Part shown: positions 55,252 to 63,145 of the stretch, piece after piece
Numbering within the stretch: position 1 is the first letter of the stretch
Layout of the letters: each line of letters opens with the position of its first letter
DNA from: Arthrobacter sp. H35-D1
GTDB lineage: Bacteria > Actinomycetota > Actinomycetes > Actinomycetales > Micrococcaceae
Assembly: GCF_030063185.1 (NCBI RefSeq)
Contig: NZ_JASISP010000001.1
Coordinates: 62,001 to 126,000, forward strand
Direction: 5' to 3'
Length of the DNA: 64,000 bases
Notes under the pieces: generated by a model
Told to the model about the DNA's origin: nothing
The model's database searches: none
What the model saw: only the letters and a program-made list of their open reading frames with translations
Position numbers and translations under genes: made by a program

Positions 55252-56325
55252 ATGACCAACTTTGTCCCCACCCCCACCGCCCCGGCACCGGATATTGTCC
55301 GCTGCGCCTACATGGAGCTCGTGGTCACCGACCTGGCCAAGTCCCGCGAATTCTACGTGGACGTGCTGGGCCTGCATGTGACTGAAGAAGACGAGAACGC
55401 CATCTACCTGCGCCCCTTGGAGGAGTTCATCCACCACAACCTGGTGTTGCGCAAGGGCCCCATCGCCGCCGTCGCCGCTTTCGCCTACCGGGTGAAGTCC
55501 CCTGCCGAGGTTGACGCCGCCGAGGCCTACTACAAGGAGCTGGGCTGCCGCACCGAACGCCGCAAGGAAGGCTTCACCAAGGGCATCGGCGACTCCGTCC
55601 GCGTCGAGGACCCGCTGGGCTTCCCCTACGAGTTCTTCTACGAGACCGAACACGTGGAGCGCCTCACCCAACGCTATGACCTCTACTCCGCCGGCGAGCT
55701 GGTCCGCCTGGACCACTTCAACCAGGTCATCCCCGATGTCCCGCGCGGGCGCAAGTACCTCGAGGACCTGGGCTTCCGCGTCTCCGAGGACATCAAGGAC
55801 TCCGACGGCGTCACCTACGCCGCCTGGATGCACCGCAAGCAGACCGTCCATGACACGGCCCTGACCGGCGGCGACGGACCCCGCATGCACCACGTTGCCT
55901 TCGCCACGCATGAAAAGCACAACATCATCCAGATCTGCGACAAGATGGGCGCCCTGCGCATCTCCGACCGGATCGAGCGCGGGCCCGGACGCCACGGCGT
56001 CTCCAACGCGTTCTACCTGTACATCCTGGACCCGGACGACCACCGCGTGGAGATCTACACCCAGGATTACTACACCGGAGACCCGGACAACCCCACCATC
56101 ACGTGGGACGTCCACGACAACCAGCGGCGCGACTGGTGGGGCAACCCGGTGGTCCCGTCCTGGTACACCGAGGCCTCCCTTGTCCTGGACCTCGACGGCA
56201 ACCCGCAGCCGGTGATCAAGCGCACCGAGACTTCCGAAATGGCCGTCACGGTGGGTGCCGACGGCTTCTCCTACACCCGTGAACCGGGCGAGGAACGCGG
56301 GTTCAAGATGGGCAACCAGCTCTAG
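55252..56325 (+). CDS. hpaD: 3,4-dihydroxyphenylacetate 2,3-dioxygenase
   Basis: A 357-residue extradiol (VOC-fold) dioxygenase that opens the ring of homoprotocatechuate to CHMS. Metal ligands fall at His155, His214 and Glu267, with acid-base His200 and Tyr257 at the same numbers as in the well-studied Brevibacterium fuscum enzyme. The sequence closely resembles the manganese-dependent MndD of Arthrobacter globiformis as I recall it; whether this one uses Fe or Mn cannot be read from the sequence. ATG 55252 has AGAGGAG upstream. Third enzyme gene of the operon. Confidence 0.95.
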   Translation: MTNFVPTPTAPAPDIVRCAYMELVVTDLAKSREFYVDVLGLHVTEEDENAIYLRPLEEFIHHNLVLRKGPIAAVAAFAYRVKSPAEVDAAEAYYKELGCRTERRKEGFTKGIGDSVRVEDPLGFPYEFFYETEHVERLTQRYDLYSAGELVRLDHFNQVIPDVPRGRKYLEDLGFRVSEDIKDSDGVTYAAWMHRKQTVHDTALTGGDGPRMHHVAFATHEKHNIIQICDKMGALRISDRIERGPGRHGVSNAFYLYILDPDDHRVEIYTQDYYTGDPDNPTITWDVHDNQRRDWWGNPVVPSWYTEASLVLDLDGNPQPVIKRTETSEMAVTVGADGFSYTREPGEERGFKMGNQL

Positions 56326-56366
56326 CAAACACCAAGGCGGATGACCAGCGATTGAGGAGATACACC

Positions 56367-57152
56367 ATGCTCGACGACGCAACTATTGCCGGCATTGCCG
56401 ACGAACTTGTGGAGGCCGGCAAAAGCCGGGTCCCGGTGCCGAGGCTGACGCAGCGCCACCCGGAGATGACGGTGGAGGATTCCTACCGTGTCCAGCGGTT
56501 GTGGCGCGAACGCGGCGAAGCTGCCGGGCGAGTGCTGGGCGGGCACAAGATCGGCCTGACCTCCAAAGCCATGCAGTACGCCACCGGCATCACCGAACCG
56601 GACTACGGGGTCATCTTCAAGGACATGATCCTGGAAAACGGCTGCACCGTGGAGTGGAAACAGTATTCCCACCCGCGCATCGAGGTGGAGTTGGCATTCC
56701 TGCTCAAGGAGGACGTCGAGGGGCCCAATGCCACCATCTTTGACGTGCTGCGCGCCACCGAATATGTGGTGCCTGCCTTGGAGATCCTGGATTCCCGGAT
56801 TGAGATGGAAGGCCGGACCATCGTGGACACCATCAGCGACAACGCCGCCATGGGTGCCATGGTGGTGGGTGGCATCCCGGTGCGGCCCGACGACGTCGAC
56901 CTGCGCTGGGTGGCCGCCATCCTGTACAAAAACCAGGCTGTTGAAGAGACAGGCGTCGCGGCCGGCGTGCTGAACCACCCCGCCCAGGGTGTGTCGTGGC
57001 TGGCCAACAAGATCGCCCCGCACGGGGACGGACTCAAAGCGGGGGAACTTATCCTCGCCGGTTCCTTCACCCGCCCCATGTGGGTCAATCCCGGCGACAC
57101 CGTTTTTGCCGACTACGGAAAGTTGGGGACCATCACATGCCGCTTCGAGTGA
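56367..57152 (+). CDS. hpaH: 2-oxohept-4-ene-1,7-dioate hydratase
   Basis: A 261-residue hydratase of the FAH-related MhpD/HpaH family that adds water to OHED. Family features are GHKIGLTSKAMQYATGITEPDYGVI near residue 55, the metal-binding ExE in HPRIEVELAFLL near 108, and the C-terminal AGSFTRPMWVNPGDTVFADYG. ATG 56367 is preceded by GAGGAGA. The 3' end overlaps hpaI by 16 bases, so translation is coupled. Confidence 0.92.
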   Translation: MLDDATIAGIADELVEAGKSRVPVPRLTQRHPEMTVEDSYRVQRLWRERGEAAGRVLGGHKIGLTSKAMQYATGITEPDYGVIFKDMILENGCTVEWKQYSHPRIEVELAFLLKEDVEGPNATIFDVLRATEYVVPALEILDSRIEMEGRTIVDTISDNAAMGAMVVGGIPVRPDDVDLRWVAAILYKNQAVEETGVAAGVLNHPAQGVSWLANKIAPHGDGLKAGELILAGSFTRPMWVNPGDTVFADYGKLGTITCRFE

Positions 57153-57946
57153 GCCTTGCACCGTCCTTCAAGGACGCCCTGGCATCAGCCGGCCGGCCGC
57201 TGGCGGGCATGTGGGTATGCTCCGGCAGCCCACTCGTGGCGGAAATTTGCGCCGGAGCCGGCCTTGACTGGCTGCTGGTGGACGCCGAGCACAGCCCCAA
57301 CGGGCTCGAGGGTATCCTGGCCCAGCTGCAGGCAGTCAGCAATTATCCGGTCACGGCCGTGGTGCGCCCGCCCGTCAACGACACCGTGGTCATCAAGCAG
57401 TACCTGGATCTGGGCGCACAGTCCTTGTTGCTCCCCATGGTCCACACGGCCGACGACGCCCGGGCTGCGGTCGCCGCTACCCGCTACCCGCCGCAAGGTG
57501 TGCGCGGTGTGGGCTCGGCGCTGGCCCGTTCAGCACGGTGGAACCGCGTCCCGGACTACCTGGCCCGTGCAACGGACACCATCACCGTCATCGTCCAGAT
57601 CGAGTCCACCCTGGCAGTGGAGAACATCGAGTCAATCATGGCCGTGGACGGGATCGACGCCGTCTTCATCGGCCCGTCCGACCTCGCGGCTTCGATGGGG
57701 GTGCTGGGGCAGCAGGAGCACCCTGACGTGGTGGCCGCCGTCGAACATTGCATCACACTGGCCAAGGCAGCCGGCAAGCCGGTTGGCGTGAATGCCTTCG
57801 CCGAAGCCACTGCCCGCCGATATTTGGACGCCGGGGTGGATTTCATCCTCACCGGCGCCGACGTTGCACTGCTGGCTCGCGGAAGCGAAGCCCTGGCCGT
57901 CAAGTACGTACCGGCCGCCGATGCCGGCCCGACAACCAGCTATTGA
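57137..57946 (+). CDS. hpaI: 4-hydroxy-2-oxoheptane-1,7-dioate aldolase
   Basis: A 269-residue class II pyruvate aldolase that splits HKHD into pyruvate and succinate semialdehyde. HpaI motifs are LLVDAEHSPN (catalytic His), VVRPPV (Arg), the substrate-metal site VIVQIESTLAVEN and IGPSDLAASMG. ATG 57137 lies inside the end of hpaH in another frame. The product semialdehyde is the substrate of the next enzyme in the operon. Confidence 0.93.
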   Translation: MPLRVSLAPSFKDALASAGRPLAGMWVCSGSPLVAEICAGAGLDWLLVDAEHSPNGLEGILAQLQAVSNYPVTAVVRPPVNDTVVIKQYLDLGAQSLLLPMVHTADDARAAVAATRYPPQGVRGVGSALARSARWNRVPDYLARATDTITVIVQIESTLAVENIESIMAVDGIDAVFIGPSDLAASMGVLGQQEHPDVVAAVEHCITLAKAAGKPVGVNAFAEATARRYLDAGVDFILTGADVALLARGSEALAVKYVPAADAGPTTSY

Positions 57947-57957
57947 GGAGCACCGAC

Positions 57958-59436
57958 ATGACCATCACCCCCGAACGCGAAGCGAAACTGCTCGCCTCCG
58001 TCCCCACCGGGCTGCTCATCAACGGCGAATGGCGCGATGCCTCCACCGGCAAGACGCTAGACGTCCACGATCCCGCCACCGGCAAGGTCCTGGCTTCCAT
58101 AGCGGACGGCAACGGCGAGGACGCCATTGCCGCCCTCGATGCCGCCTGCGCAGCCCAAGCCGCCTGGGCCAGGACAGCGCCGCGCATGCGAGCCGAGATC
58201 CTGCGCAAGGCCTTTGATCTTGTCACGGCGCGCGCCGAGGACTTTGCGCTATTGATGACGCTGGAAATGGGCAAGCCGCTGGCCGAGGCCCGCGGGGAAG
58301 TAGCCTACGGCGCCGAGTTCCTGCGCTGGAACTCGGAAGAGGCTGTGCGCGATTACGGCCGCTACCTCACCTCCCCCGAGGGCAAGAACAAGATCCTGGT
58401 GGCGAAGAAGCCCGTGGGTCCGTGCCTGCTGATCACGCCGTGGAACTTCCCCTTGGCCATGGCCACCCGCAAGGTGGGCCCGGCAGTGGCGGCCGGCTGC
58501 ACCATGGTGCTCAAGCCGGCCAAGCTGACCCCGCTGACGTCCCAGCTTTTTGCCGCCGTGATGCAAGAGGCAGGCCTGCCAGCCGGCGTGTTGAACGTGG
58601 TCTCCGGCTCCAGCGCCTCCTCCATCTCCGGGCCGCTGCTGGCCGACCCGCGCCTGCGCAAACTCTCCTTCACCGGGTCCACCGGTGTGGGCAAGCAGCT
58701 CATGGCCGCCGCCACCGAGAATGTGCTGCGCACGTCCATGGAGCTGGGCGGCAACGCCCCGTTCCTGGTGTTCGACGACGCCGATCTGGATGCCGCCGTC
58801 GAGGGCGCCATGGCGGCGAAAATGCGCAACATGGGCGAGGCATGCACAGCCGCAAACCGTTTTCTGGTGCACGAATCCGTGGCCGCCGACTTCACAGCCA
58901 AGCTCGCTGCCCGGATCGGTGCACTGACGGTGGGCCGCGGCACCGAGGCCGGGACCGACGTCGGCCCCATGGTCGAGGAAAAGGCGCGCGCCGGCATCCA
59001 CGCACTGGTCACCGCCGCCGTCGCTGAAGGTGCCACCGTCCTGGCCGGTGGCGACGTCGTCGAGGGTGAAGGATACTTTTACCAGCCGACGGTCCTGGGC
59101 AACGTTTCCAACGACGCCGCGATCCTGCAGCAGGAAATCTTTGGCCCGGTGGCACCCGTGACCACGTTCACCGACGAGGACGACGCCATCAAGATCGCCA
59201 ACTCCACCGAATACGGACTGGCGTCCTACCTGTACACGAGGGACTTCTCCCGCCTGCTGCGCGTCAGCGAACAGCTGGAATTCGGCATGGTGGGCTTCAA
59301 CGCCGGCGTGATCTCCAACGCGGCTGCGCCCTTTGGCGGTGTCAAGCAGTCCGGTCTGGGCCGGGAGGGCGGCTCCGAGGGCATCGCCGAGTACACCACC
59401 ACCCAGTACATTGGCATCGCGGACCCGTACGCGTAA
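57958..59436 (+). CDS. Succinate-semialdehyde dehydrogenase
   Basis: A 492-residue aldehyde dehydrogenase that would oxidise succinate semialdehyde to succinate, finishing the pathway. Catalytic residues are in MELGGNAP (Glu) and GEACTAANR (Cys); TPWNFPLAMATRKVGPAVAAGC and SFTGSTGVGKQL are NAD(P)-binding blocks. The sequence is GabD-like. ATG 57958 has GAGGAG upstream, 11 bases after the hpaI stop. Last gene of the operon, followed by a terminator. Confidence 0.9.
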   Translation: MTITPEREAKLLASVPTGLLINGEWRDASTGKTLDVHDPATGKVLASIADGNGEDAIAALDAACAAQAAWARTAPRMRAEILRKAFDLVTARAEDFALLMTLEMGKPLAEARGEVAYGAEFLRWNSEEAVRDYGRYLTSPEGKNKILVAKKPVGPCLLITPWNFPLAMATRKVGPAVAAGCTMVLKPAKLTPLTSQLFAAVMQEAGLPAGVLNVVSGSSASSISGPLLADPRLRKLSFTGSTGVGKQLMAAATENVLRTSMELGGNAPFLVFDDADLDAAVEGAMAAKMRNMGEACTAANRFLVHESVAADFTAKLAARIGALTVGRGTEAGTDVGPMVEEKARAGIHALVTAAVAEGATVLAGGDVVEGEGYFYQPTVLGNVSNDAAILQQEIFGPVAPVTTFTDEDDAIKIANSTEYGLASYLYTRDFSRLLRVSEQLEFGMVGFNAGVISNAAAPFGGVKQSGLGREGGSEGIAEYTTTQYIGIADPYA

Positions 59437-59478
59437 GCCAACAACATACAGCTCAAAACAGTGATGTAAAAGTCTTCT

Positions 59479-59512
59479 AAAGGCGGCCCCGCATGAATGC
59501 CGGGCCGCCTTT
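59479..59512 (+). terminator. Terminator of the homoprotocatechuate operon
   Basis: AAAGGCGGCCC (59479-59489) pairs with GGGCCGCCTTT (59502-59512) across a 12-base loop, 42 bases after the last stop. The A-flank and T-flank make it a good intrinsic terminator. Confidence 0.8.
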
Positions 59513-59567
59513 GCGGTAGCGTTGAAGGACAAGCGGCCCGGTGGATCCGGGCCCGGAAGGAGCAAAA

Positions 59568-59858
59568 GTGTCCATCGTTGTCATTAACGCCCTCAAGGTT
59601 CCCGTCGAGGCAGGATCCGAGCTGGAAGCGCGCTTCGCCGCACGCAAGCACTCGGTGGACGGATCCCCGGGCTTCGAAGGGTTCAAGCTATTGCGCCCCG
59701 TTACCGGAGAGGACCGCTACTTCGTCTACACGCAGTGGGCCACCCGGGAAGACTTTGAAAACTGGCGCGCCAACCGGGCCGGCCACGACCACGCCGCCCA
59801 AGCGCCCGTGGCCAGCGGCATGGACTTGCTGGAGTTCGAGGTTGTGGACCTGGGCTAA
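59568..59858 (+). CDS. MhuD-like heme-degrading monooxygenase
   Basis: A 96-residue antibiotic-biosynthesis-monooxygenase-fold protein from GTG 59568 behind GGAAGGAG. VVINALKVPVEAGSELEARF, SPGFEGFKLLRPVTGEDRYFVYTQW and the MDLLEFEVV ending closely follow Mycobacterium MhuD. Asn7, Trp66 and His75, the three residues needed in MhuD, occur at exactly the same positions. Such proteins open heme to release iron without free CO. The gene is flanked by terminators on both sides, so it is its own unit; iron control is plausible but no Fur/DtxR box was recognised. Confidence 0.85.
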   Translation: MSIVVINALKVPVEAGSELEARFAARKHSVDGSPGFEGFKLLRPVTGEDRYFVYTQWATREDFENWRANRAGHDHAAQAPVASGMDLLEFEVVDLG

Positions 59859-59882
59859 GCCCGGCACATCCCTGCCGAAAAG

Positions 59883-59920
59883 GGTGGCCCCGCAGTGAAA
59901 ACACTGCGGGGCCACCTTTT
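59883..59920. terminator. Strong bidirectional terminator
   Basis: GGTGGCCCCGCAGTG (59883-59897) pairs with CACTGCGGGGCCACC (59902-59916) with loop AAAA, followed by TTTT. On the minus strand CCCTTTTCGG follows. It lies between convergent genes and can serve both. Confidence 0.85.
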
Positions 59921-59937
59921 CGTGTCTTTTGCCCTCC

Positions 59938-61845
59938 CTAAACGCTGTCTTGCTGGACGCGTTGGCCCGAGTGGATCTGCGCGAAGAAATCCGCCAGTTC
60001 CGCGGTGGCCGTCAGGGGCAGGATGTTGGCCACGTACTGATCGGGGCGGACCACAACGATGGCACCTGTGCGGTTGATCCCGCGCTCATCAAAAATGTCA
60101 TTGCCGGGTATGATCCCGTAGGCCTTCTCGTAGTCGGTGAGCTTGAAGGGCCCCACGAGCGGCTTGAACGCAGCGGGAACGGCGTTGATGTCGAGGTCCT
60201 CGTGCCTGTGCTGGTAGATGACCTTCACATCGAACCAGGCATCGACGTCGAGCCCTTCCGGTGTGGCCGCGAGGGGCGAATCCGGTGCGGTGGAGAGCCA
60301 TTCCGCCAGCGCATCGGTTGGCGAACCGCTTCCGGGCAGGGCAGGGTCGGCAAAGACGTAGATCCGCCACCGGCCGTCCGCCGTGGCGTGGTGGCCAAGG
60401 TGGATGGGGTTCGTGTCGCAGATGCGCGAGGCAAGTGCCGACTTGAAACGCTTGCCGAGCGGGAATCCGGTGGCCAGCTGCTGGTACGTGGCCTGGCCGG
60501 TAATCAGCGACGGAGCGTATTCGGTCATGAAACCTGCCGGGAATTCGGCGGTCTGCACGTAAAAGTTCTCCAGCTCCTCCGGGTCCGCAAACTCCTCGGG
60601 CTTCTTGGCCATCATCATCGACCATTCCTTGTCGAAGTCGATGAGGTTCTTTGCCACCACTTGGCGCTCGGCCGAATAGGTGGACAGCAGGGTCTCCGGG
60701 CTGCGGCCCTCAAGGACGTGGGCCAGCTTCCAGCCAATGTTGAAGCCGTCCTGCATGGAGACGTTCATGCCTTGGCCTGCCTTGGCGCTGTGCGTGTGGC
60801 AGCCGTCGCCGGTGATGAACACCCGCGGGGCGCGCCTCCCCAAGTCCTCCGCGAGGACATCGTCAAAGCGATCCGTCAGGCGGTGCCCCACCTCGTACAC
60901 GCTGTTCCAGGCAACATGGCGCACGTCCAGGGTGTACGGGTGGAGGATTTCGTTGGCCTTGGCGATGATCTCGTCCATGCTGGTGTTGCGCACGGCACCG
61001 TTGTCATCCTCCGGCACCACGCCAAGGTCCACGTACATGCGGAACAGGTGGCCGCCTTCGCGCGGGATCAACAGAATGCTGCCACCGGTGTGGGACTGGA
61101 TGGCGCACTTGGTCCGGATGTCCGGGAAGTCGGTGGAGGCCAAGATGTCCATGACGCCCCATGCGTGGTTGGATTTGTCCCCCGCCATGGTGGCACCGAT
61201 CGACGCGCGGACCTTGCTGCGGGCCCCGTCGCAGCCGACGACGTATTTGGCGTGCACCACCCGAATGGCGCCTTCGTCCGGGCCCGCACTGCGGAAGAGC
61301 GTGACCTTGACGGGGTACTCCCCCTCATCAGCGACCTCGAGCGTTTGGAAGTCCCAGCCAAAGTCGGGGGTGAGTCGAGTGGGTGAATCCGCCGCGACTT
61401 CGGCAAAGTAGTCGAGTACGCGGGCCTGGTTCACGATCAGGTGGGGGAATTCGCTGATCCCGGTCGCATCGTCGACGGCACGGCCCCCGCGCACGATGTT
61501 CGTGGGGTTCTGCGTGTCCGGGCGCCAGAACGCCATCTCGGTGATGCGGTATGCTTCCGCAATGATCCGCTCGGCGAAGCCGAACGCCTGGAATGTTTCA
61601 ACACTGCGGGCCTGGATTCCGTCCGCCTGGCCAATCTCGAGCCGACCTCCCCGGCGCTCCACGACGCGAGTGGTGATGAACGGGAACTGGGCCAGCTGGG
61701 CTGCGGTTAGCATGCCCGCAGGGCCCGAGCCGACGATCAGTACATCAACTTCCTCGGGCAGCTCCTCGGGACGGTCGATGCCGGTCCCTGCTGCTTCGTG
61801 AATGCGCGGGTCGCCGGAAACGTATCCGTGGTGGTGAAACTGCAC
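59938..61845 (-). CDS. FAD aromatic hydroxylase, 3-hydroxybenzoate 4-monooxygenase-like
   Basis: A 635-residue class A flavoprotein hydroxylase with a C-terminal thioredoxin-like domain, as in phenol hydroxylase and MobA. GTG 61845 is chosen because AACGAGGAGA precedes it and it gives MQFHHHGY, resembling the start of MobA. Motifs: VDVLIVGSGPAGMLTAAQLA (FAD), CDGARSKVR (NADPH/FAD), and RVFITGDGCHTHSAKAGQGM (FAD ribityl). MobA makes protocatechuate from 3-hydroxybenzoate; related phenol-type substrates cannot be excluded. An operator dyad lies 55 bases upstream. It is not in the hpa operon and is transcribed the other way. Confidence 0.85.
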   Translation of the reverse strand: MQFHHHGYVSGDPRIHEAAGTGIDRPEELPEEVDVLIVGSGPAGMLTAAQLAQFPFITTRVVERRGGRLEIGQADGIQARSVETFQAFGFAERIIAEAYRITEMAFWRPDTQNPTNIVRGGRAVDDATGISEFPHLIVNQARVLDYFAEVAADSPTRLTPDFGWDFQTLEVADEGEYPVKVTLFRSAGPDEGAIRVVHAKYVVGCDGARSKVRASIGATMAGDKSNHAWGVMDILASTDFPDIRTKCAIQSHTGGSILLIPREGGHLFRMYVDLGVVPEDDNGAVRNTSMDEIIAKANEILHPYTLDVRHVAWNSVYEVGHRLTDRFDDVLAEDLGRRAPRVFITGDGCHTHSAKAGQGMNVSMQDGFNIGWKLAHVLEGRSPETLLSTYSAERQVVAKNLIDFDKEWSMMMAKKPEEFADPEELENFYVQTAEFPAGFMTEYAPSLITGQATYQQLATGFPLGKRFKSALASRICDTNPIHLGHHATADGRWRIYVFADPALPGSGSPTDALAEWLSTAPDSPLAATPEGLDVDAWFDVKVIYQHRHEDLDINAVPAAFKPLVGPFKLTDYEKAYGIIPGNDIFDERGINRTGAIVVVRPDQYVANILPLTATAELADFFAQIHSGQRVQQDSV

Positions 61846-61899
61846 AGGATTCTCCTCGTTGGGCTGGGGCGGCTGATTCACCACCATTTTCTGTGTGTT

Positions 61900-61928
61900 C
61901 GCTATTTGAACACGACGTTCTAATAGCG
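61900..61928. promoter_or_regulatory. Operator dyad before the flavoprotein hydroxylase
   Basis: CGCTATTTGAAC (61900-61911), ACGAC, and GTTCTAATAGCG (61917-61928) form a dyad with one mismatch. It contains TTGAACACGA, which is also found before the iclR gene at 44662-44671. It is a strong candidate regulator site. The rest of the gap 61846-62038 shows nothing else. Confidence 0.6.
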
Positions 61929-62038
61929 CACACTAAGCATAATTGTGTGCGGCAGATCACGCAACCTCTCCATTTCCCGGCGCGCAAATTAAAGTGCCCG
62001 CCAGCGGACACTCAGGCACAGCAGCCGCTGTGTGCAGG

Positions 62039-63145
62039 CTAAGGCAGGCGGGCTGCGTGGGCGGCGGCGGTCTCCAGCAGCCGTGGTACTCCGGCCTCAA
62101 GTGCGGCGCCGAACTGCTCGCCCCCCGTGCGTTCGCCGTGCTTCCAGCGCATGTGGATGGCCTCGGTGAAGATGGCCGCCTTCCACAACGCCAGCGTTTG
62201 GTACCAGGGCAACGCGGCAAGATCCAAGCCAAAGTGCTCGTTGTACCTGGCCGCCAGTTCGCTGCGGTCCAGGTAACCGGGCTGCGCCGTCACGGGCGTG
62301 AGTTCCAGCAGGGTGGAGGGCGTCCCTGCCTGGGCATAGGTGGCGGTCAGGTAGCCCAGATCGGCCAGCGGGTCGCCCAATGTGGCCATTTCCCAGTCCA
62401 GCACGCTCTTCACACGGGCCGGTCCTTGGCGGGCGAACATCAGGTTTCCCAGCCGGTAGTCGCCGTGGATCACCGCGTTGGCCTGCGTGTCCGGCCGGTT
62501 CGCCTCCAGCCACAGTCCCAGCTGCCCCACCTGCGGCAGGTCCCGGACGGCTCCGGCGTCCCACAGCGCCGCGAACCGCGACACCTGCCGTTTCAAATAC
62601 CCGTCGGGGCGCCCAATCCCGGCAATGTCGCCGTGGCCAATATCCACCGAATGCAGCCGCACCAGCATGTCCACGGCCGCCTCGCTGGTGCCGCGGCGCT
62701 GCGCCGGGGCGTCAAGGTGCGCCGGCACCTGGTCCGTCACCACATCGCCGTCCACAAAATCCATGAGGTAGAAGGGCACGCCCAGCACGTCGGCGTCAGC
62801 GCACACGGCCAGGATTTTCGGCACCGGAATGCCCAACGGCGCCAGCAGCGACTGGATGTTCGCTTCCCGGACCATGTCGTGCGTGGACGGCGGCAGTGGC
62901 GGCCGCGGCCCGCGTCGAAGCACCACGGCGGACCCTCCCCTGGTGAGGTGGAACGTCACGTTGGACTGCCCCTCGCCGATGCGGCGGGCCTGCACGGGAC
63001 CGGATCCGATTCCCGAAGCGTCCAGAAATTCCTCCACCCGCTCCAAGATCAGCAGCGGTGGTGCAGACTGCCGGGCGGCTTCCTCCGCGGTCTGCACAAT
63101 GTCCCGCCTGCCGTGCTGCTTGTCGTCGTGTTGCCTGCTGTCCAT
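62039..63145 (-). CDS. Phosphotransferase-family protein (ACAD10/11 kinase-like)
   Basis: A 368-residue aminoglycoside phosphotransferase/choline-kinase-fold protein. The Brenner motif is VIHGDYRLGNLMF and the metal motif VLDWEMATLGDPLADLGY; GEGQSNVTFHLTRGGSAVVLRR is the N-lobe. Homologues are the kinase halves of human ACAD10/ACAD11, which phosphorylate 4-hydroxyacyl-CoA substrates before dehydrogenation. The ATG at 63145 shares its A with the stop of the upstream acyl-CoA dehydrogenase gene (TGATG), and GAAGGGGA provides a ribosome site. The split kinase/dehydrogenase pair mirrors the fused eukaryotic enzymes. Confidence 0.87.
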   Translation of the reverse strand: MDSRQHDDKQHGRRDIVQTAEEAARQSAPPLLILERVEEFLDASGIGSGPVQARRIGEGQSNVTFHLTRGGSAVVLRRGPRPPLPPSTHDMVREANIQSLLAPLGIPVPKILAVCADADVLGVPFYLMDFVDGDVVTDQVPAHLDAPAQRRGTSEAAVDMLVRLHSVDIGHGDIAGIGRPDGYLKRQVSRFAALWDAGAVRDLPQVGQLGLWLEANRPDTQANAVIHGDYRLGNLMFARQGPARVKSVLDWEMATLGDPLADLGYLTATYAQAGTPSTLLELTPVTAQPGYLDRSELAARYNEHFGLDLAALPWYQTLALWKAAIFTEAIHMRWKHGERTGGEQFGAALEAGVPRLLETAAAHAARLP

